From positions 1 to 7,464 of the forward strand of contig JAFSBP010000118.1 in the NCBI GenBank assembly GCA_017437205.1: a stretch of 7,464 nt of DNA, given 5' to 3'. Shown here piece after piece: positions 6,314-7,464 of the stretch; position 1 is the first letter of the stretch; the number at the start of each line of letters is the position of its first letter. The stretch comes from Lachnospiraceae bacterium (GTDB taxonomy: Bacteria > Bacillota > Clostridia > Lachnospirales > Lachnospiraceae). The notes beneath the pieces were generated by a model, which worked only from the letters and a program-made list of their open reading frames with translations, was not told the origin of the DNA and ran no database searches. A program made the translations under genes and the position numbers.

Positions 6314-6316
6314 CTC
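6314..6316 (+). repeat. Right copy of the CTC core at the IS/host junction
   Basis: CTC, identical to 4815-4817. Removing 4815-6313 restores an uninterrupted site, ATACAA-CTC-CTAGGTT, the inferred original target between queH and ackA. Confidence 0.55.
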
Positions 6317-6358
6317 CTAGGTTAATATAATCGAAAACCATTTGGTATTAATTTAACA

Positions 6359-6997
6359 CTATTTTTCATTTCTGTAAAGACTTTCCGCTTGATTACGCGA
6401 AAAAATACATCCACAATAGTTCTGTCGGTACAAATTATGCTCCGCAGAAAGCTCTACCGACCGTTTATAACCATTCTTTTTCTTAAAATCTGACAGGAGG
6501 TAAGGTACTCCGCACTCTTTCTCCAGTGCAAGACCAATCTCATTCAACTTCGCCGCGTTCTTCAAGGGACTGATGCTCAGTGTGGTCGTAAAATAATCAA
6601 AGCCCTGTTCCTTCGCCAGCTTCGCCGTGCAGGAAAGTCTCTGCTCATAACACTTAAAGCACCGCTCTCCGCCCTCCGGCAACTCCTCCATGCCCTTCGC
6701 CATGGCATAAAACTTCTCCGGCTCGTACTCTCCCACTAAAAGCTTTACCGGATGCTTAAATGTCATCTCGCTGATTAGGCGCTTAAGTTCCTCCGCACGG
6801 GTATCGTACTCTGTGCGGGGGGAAATATTCGGATTGTAATAGAGGACAGTAATCTCGAAATAGTCACTCAAATACTCCAGCACGTAGCTGCTGCAGGGCG
6901 CACAGCAAGCGTGGAGAAGCAGGGTCGGAACGCGTCCTTGCGCCGCCAGCCCGGATATGGTTTTATCTAATTCTTTTTGGTAATTTGTTTGGTTCAT
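6359..6997 (-). CDS. queH: Epoxyqueuosine reductase QueH
   Basis: Non-orthologous replacement of QueQ/QueG that reduces epoxyqueuosine to queuosine, the last step of queuosine modification of the tRNA wobble base. The 212-residue protein belongs to the former DUF208 family. Cysteine motifs for the iron-sulfur cluster and the second metal are visible: HACCAPCS with C31, C32 and C35; GGERCFKCYEQR with C113 and C116; and YCGC with C195 and C197. YYNPNI (53-58) is also typical. It is cytoplasmic with no membrane segment. The start at 6997 is chosen because it overlaps the stop of the upstream gene as ATGA, the classic translational-coupling arrangement; an ATG at 7015 would add six residues but has no ribosome binding site. 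It therefore appears to be the second gene of a transcript reading in from the right edge. No clear terminator is seen before the IS boundary. Confidence 0.95.
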   Translation of the reverse strand: MNQTNYQKELDKTISGLAAQGRVPTLLLHACCAPCSSYVLEYLSDYFEITVLYYNPNISPRTEYDTRAEELKRLISEMTFKHPVKLLVGEYEPEKFYAMAKGMEELPEGGERCFKCYEQRLSCTAKLAKEQGFDYFTTTLSISPLKNAAKLNEIGLALEKECGVPYLLSDFKKKNGYKRSVELSAEHNLYRQNYCGCIFSRNQAESLYRNEK

Positions 6998-7464
6998 GCT
7001 TTTTCTATCACACATGTATGTTTTTTACTTTTCTTATCATAATTGATTCCAACCAAAAGAAGATTTTCGACATATTCCTCAAGGGCACCGGTATATTCCT
7101 TTTGTTTGATCTGTCGGATAGCTCCCTCCGCCGATTGATCCCACTTTAATTCCACAATCATAGCCGGCTTATCCGTATGTTTTCTCGGTATGAATGCAAT
7201 ATCTGCAAATCCTTTGCCTGTCGGCAACTCGCGAATTAACGTATAATCTTTTCTCGCCACATAATACGCGATCGTAACCACACAGCTAAGAGCCAGTTCA
7301 TTGTGATATGCCAGCACAGACACATTTGCCGAATGCACTTCGTCAATCCCCTTCGCAACAGCTTCTTCATCTCCCCGGATTGTTGCCTCCAAGAGCATTT
7401 CCGATGCGCGCAAAGCATCAGAAACTCCATCCCAACCACTGTTTTCCACTGCATTCTTGAATTC
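6994..7464 (-). CDS. C-terminal part of AAA-ATPase-like protein with PD-(D/E)XK nuclease domain (DUF1703 type); N-terminus off the window
   Basis: The frame is open from the right edge (beginning EFKNAVENSGWDGV) to the TGA at 6994, giving 156 residues. Proteins of this type usually have about 500-570 residues, with an N-terminal AAA-ATPase-like domain that is missing here. The visible part is the end of the helical linker and the whole PD-(D/E)XK nuclease superfamily domain. It contains YHNELALSCVVTIAYYVARK, then RELPTGKGFADIAFIPRK with the acidic catalytic Asp, then the E-x-K pair in MIVELKWDQ, then LLVGINYDKKSKKHTCVIEKA. These are abundant, often multicopy proteins in Lachnospiraceae and Bacteroidetes, of unproven function; a nuclease, defence or mobile-element role has been suggested. 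The stop overlaps the queH start by 4 bp (ATGA), so the two are probably co-translated. A GTG at 7449 in this frame is internal, not the start. Confidence 0.9.
   Translation of the reverse strand, partial: EFKNAVENSGWDGVSDALRASEMLLEATIRGDEEAVAKGIDEVHSANVSVLAYHNELALSCVVTIAYYVARKDYTLIRELPTGKGFADIAFIPRKHTDKPAMIVELKWDQSAEGAIRQIKQKEYTGALEEYVENLLLVGINYDKKSKKHTCVIEKA

Noticed and set aside
6317..6358. AT-rich imperfect hairpin downstream of queH (ACCA/TGGT with short T-run on the minus strand) as a terminator.
   Set aside because: The 4-bp stem with mismatched extension and a three-base T-run is too weak to call.
1..7464. CRISPR array, tRNA, rRNA or toxin-antitoxin locus.
   Set aside because: No regularly spaced repeats, no tRNA- or rRNA-like conserved segments and no small paired open frames with recognisable motifs were seen on either strand.

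Overview
The window looks like chromosomal DNA of a Lachnospiraceae-like Clostridia (Firmicutes). This rests on strong AGGAGG-type ribosome binding sites, moderate GC, a transposase of a type I associate with gut and rumen Lachnospiraceae, and a DUF1703-type AAA/PD-(D/E)XK protein common in that group. The assignment is inference from recalled family resemblance, not a database result. The window starts with AATTC and ends with GAATTC, so it may be a cloned EcoRI fragment. Both end genes are cut at these sites.

Layout. Positions 1-1524 (-) hold most of an oligoendopeptidase F gene (pepF), whose C-terminus lies off the left edge. Across a divergent promoter region with a candidate operator palindrome comes a tandem-GNAT acetyltransferase (1747-2622, +). 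It converges on an amidohydrolase-2 family TIM-barrel hydrolase (2652-3449, -). Upstream of that, on the same strand, is a complete acetate kinase gene, ackA (3544-4737, -), with a hairpin terminator behind it. An IS110-family insertion sequence follows (about 4815-6313; transposase 5017-6183, +). Next is queH, epoxyqueuosine reductase (6359-6997, -), overlapped by 4 bp by the 3' end of an AAA-ATPase/PD-(D/E)XK nuclease-family gene (6994-7464, -) that runs off the right edge.

Main discovery. The non-coding ends of the IS110 element carry what reads as an RNA-guided recombination system of the bridge RNA type. Joining the right end to the left end across the shared trinucleotide CTC would create a -35 (TTGACT) and -10 (GATACT) pair exactly 17 bp apart, although neither half is a promoter in the integrated form. 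It would fire into the 186-nt stretch upstream of the transposase start. That stretch folds on paper into several hairpins, including a stem-closed loop (4950-4994) with one segment matching the element's right end (8 of 9) and another complementary to its left end (9 of 9 with one G-T wobble). These are the expected left and right donor guides. Target guides are less certain.

Consequence for the host. Removing the element leaves a 122-bp queH-ackA intergenic region, so the insertion sits 77 bp upstream of the ackA start and may have separated ackA from its original promoter. The other genes are ordinary metabolic or housekeeping genes (peptide turnover, acetate/ATP production, queuosine synthesis), with no evident shared pathway.
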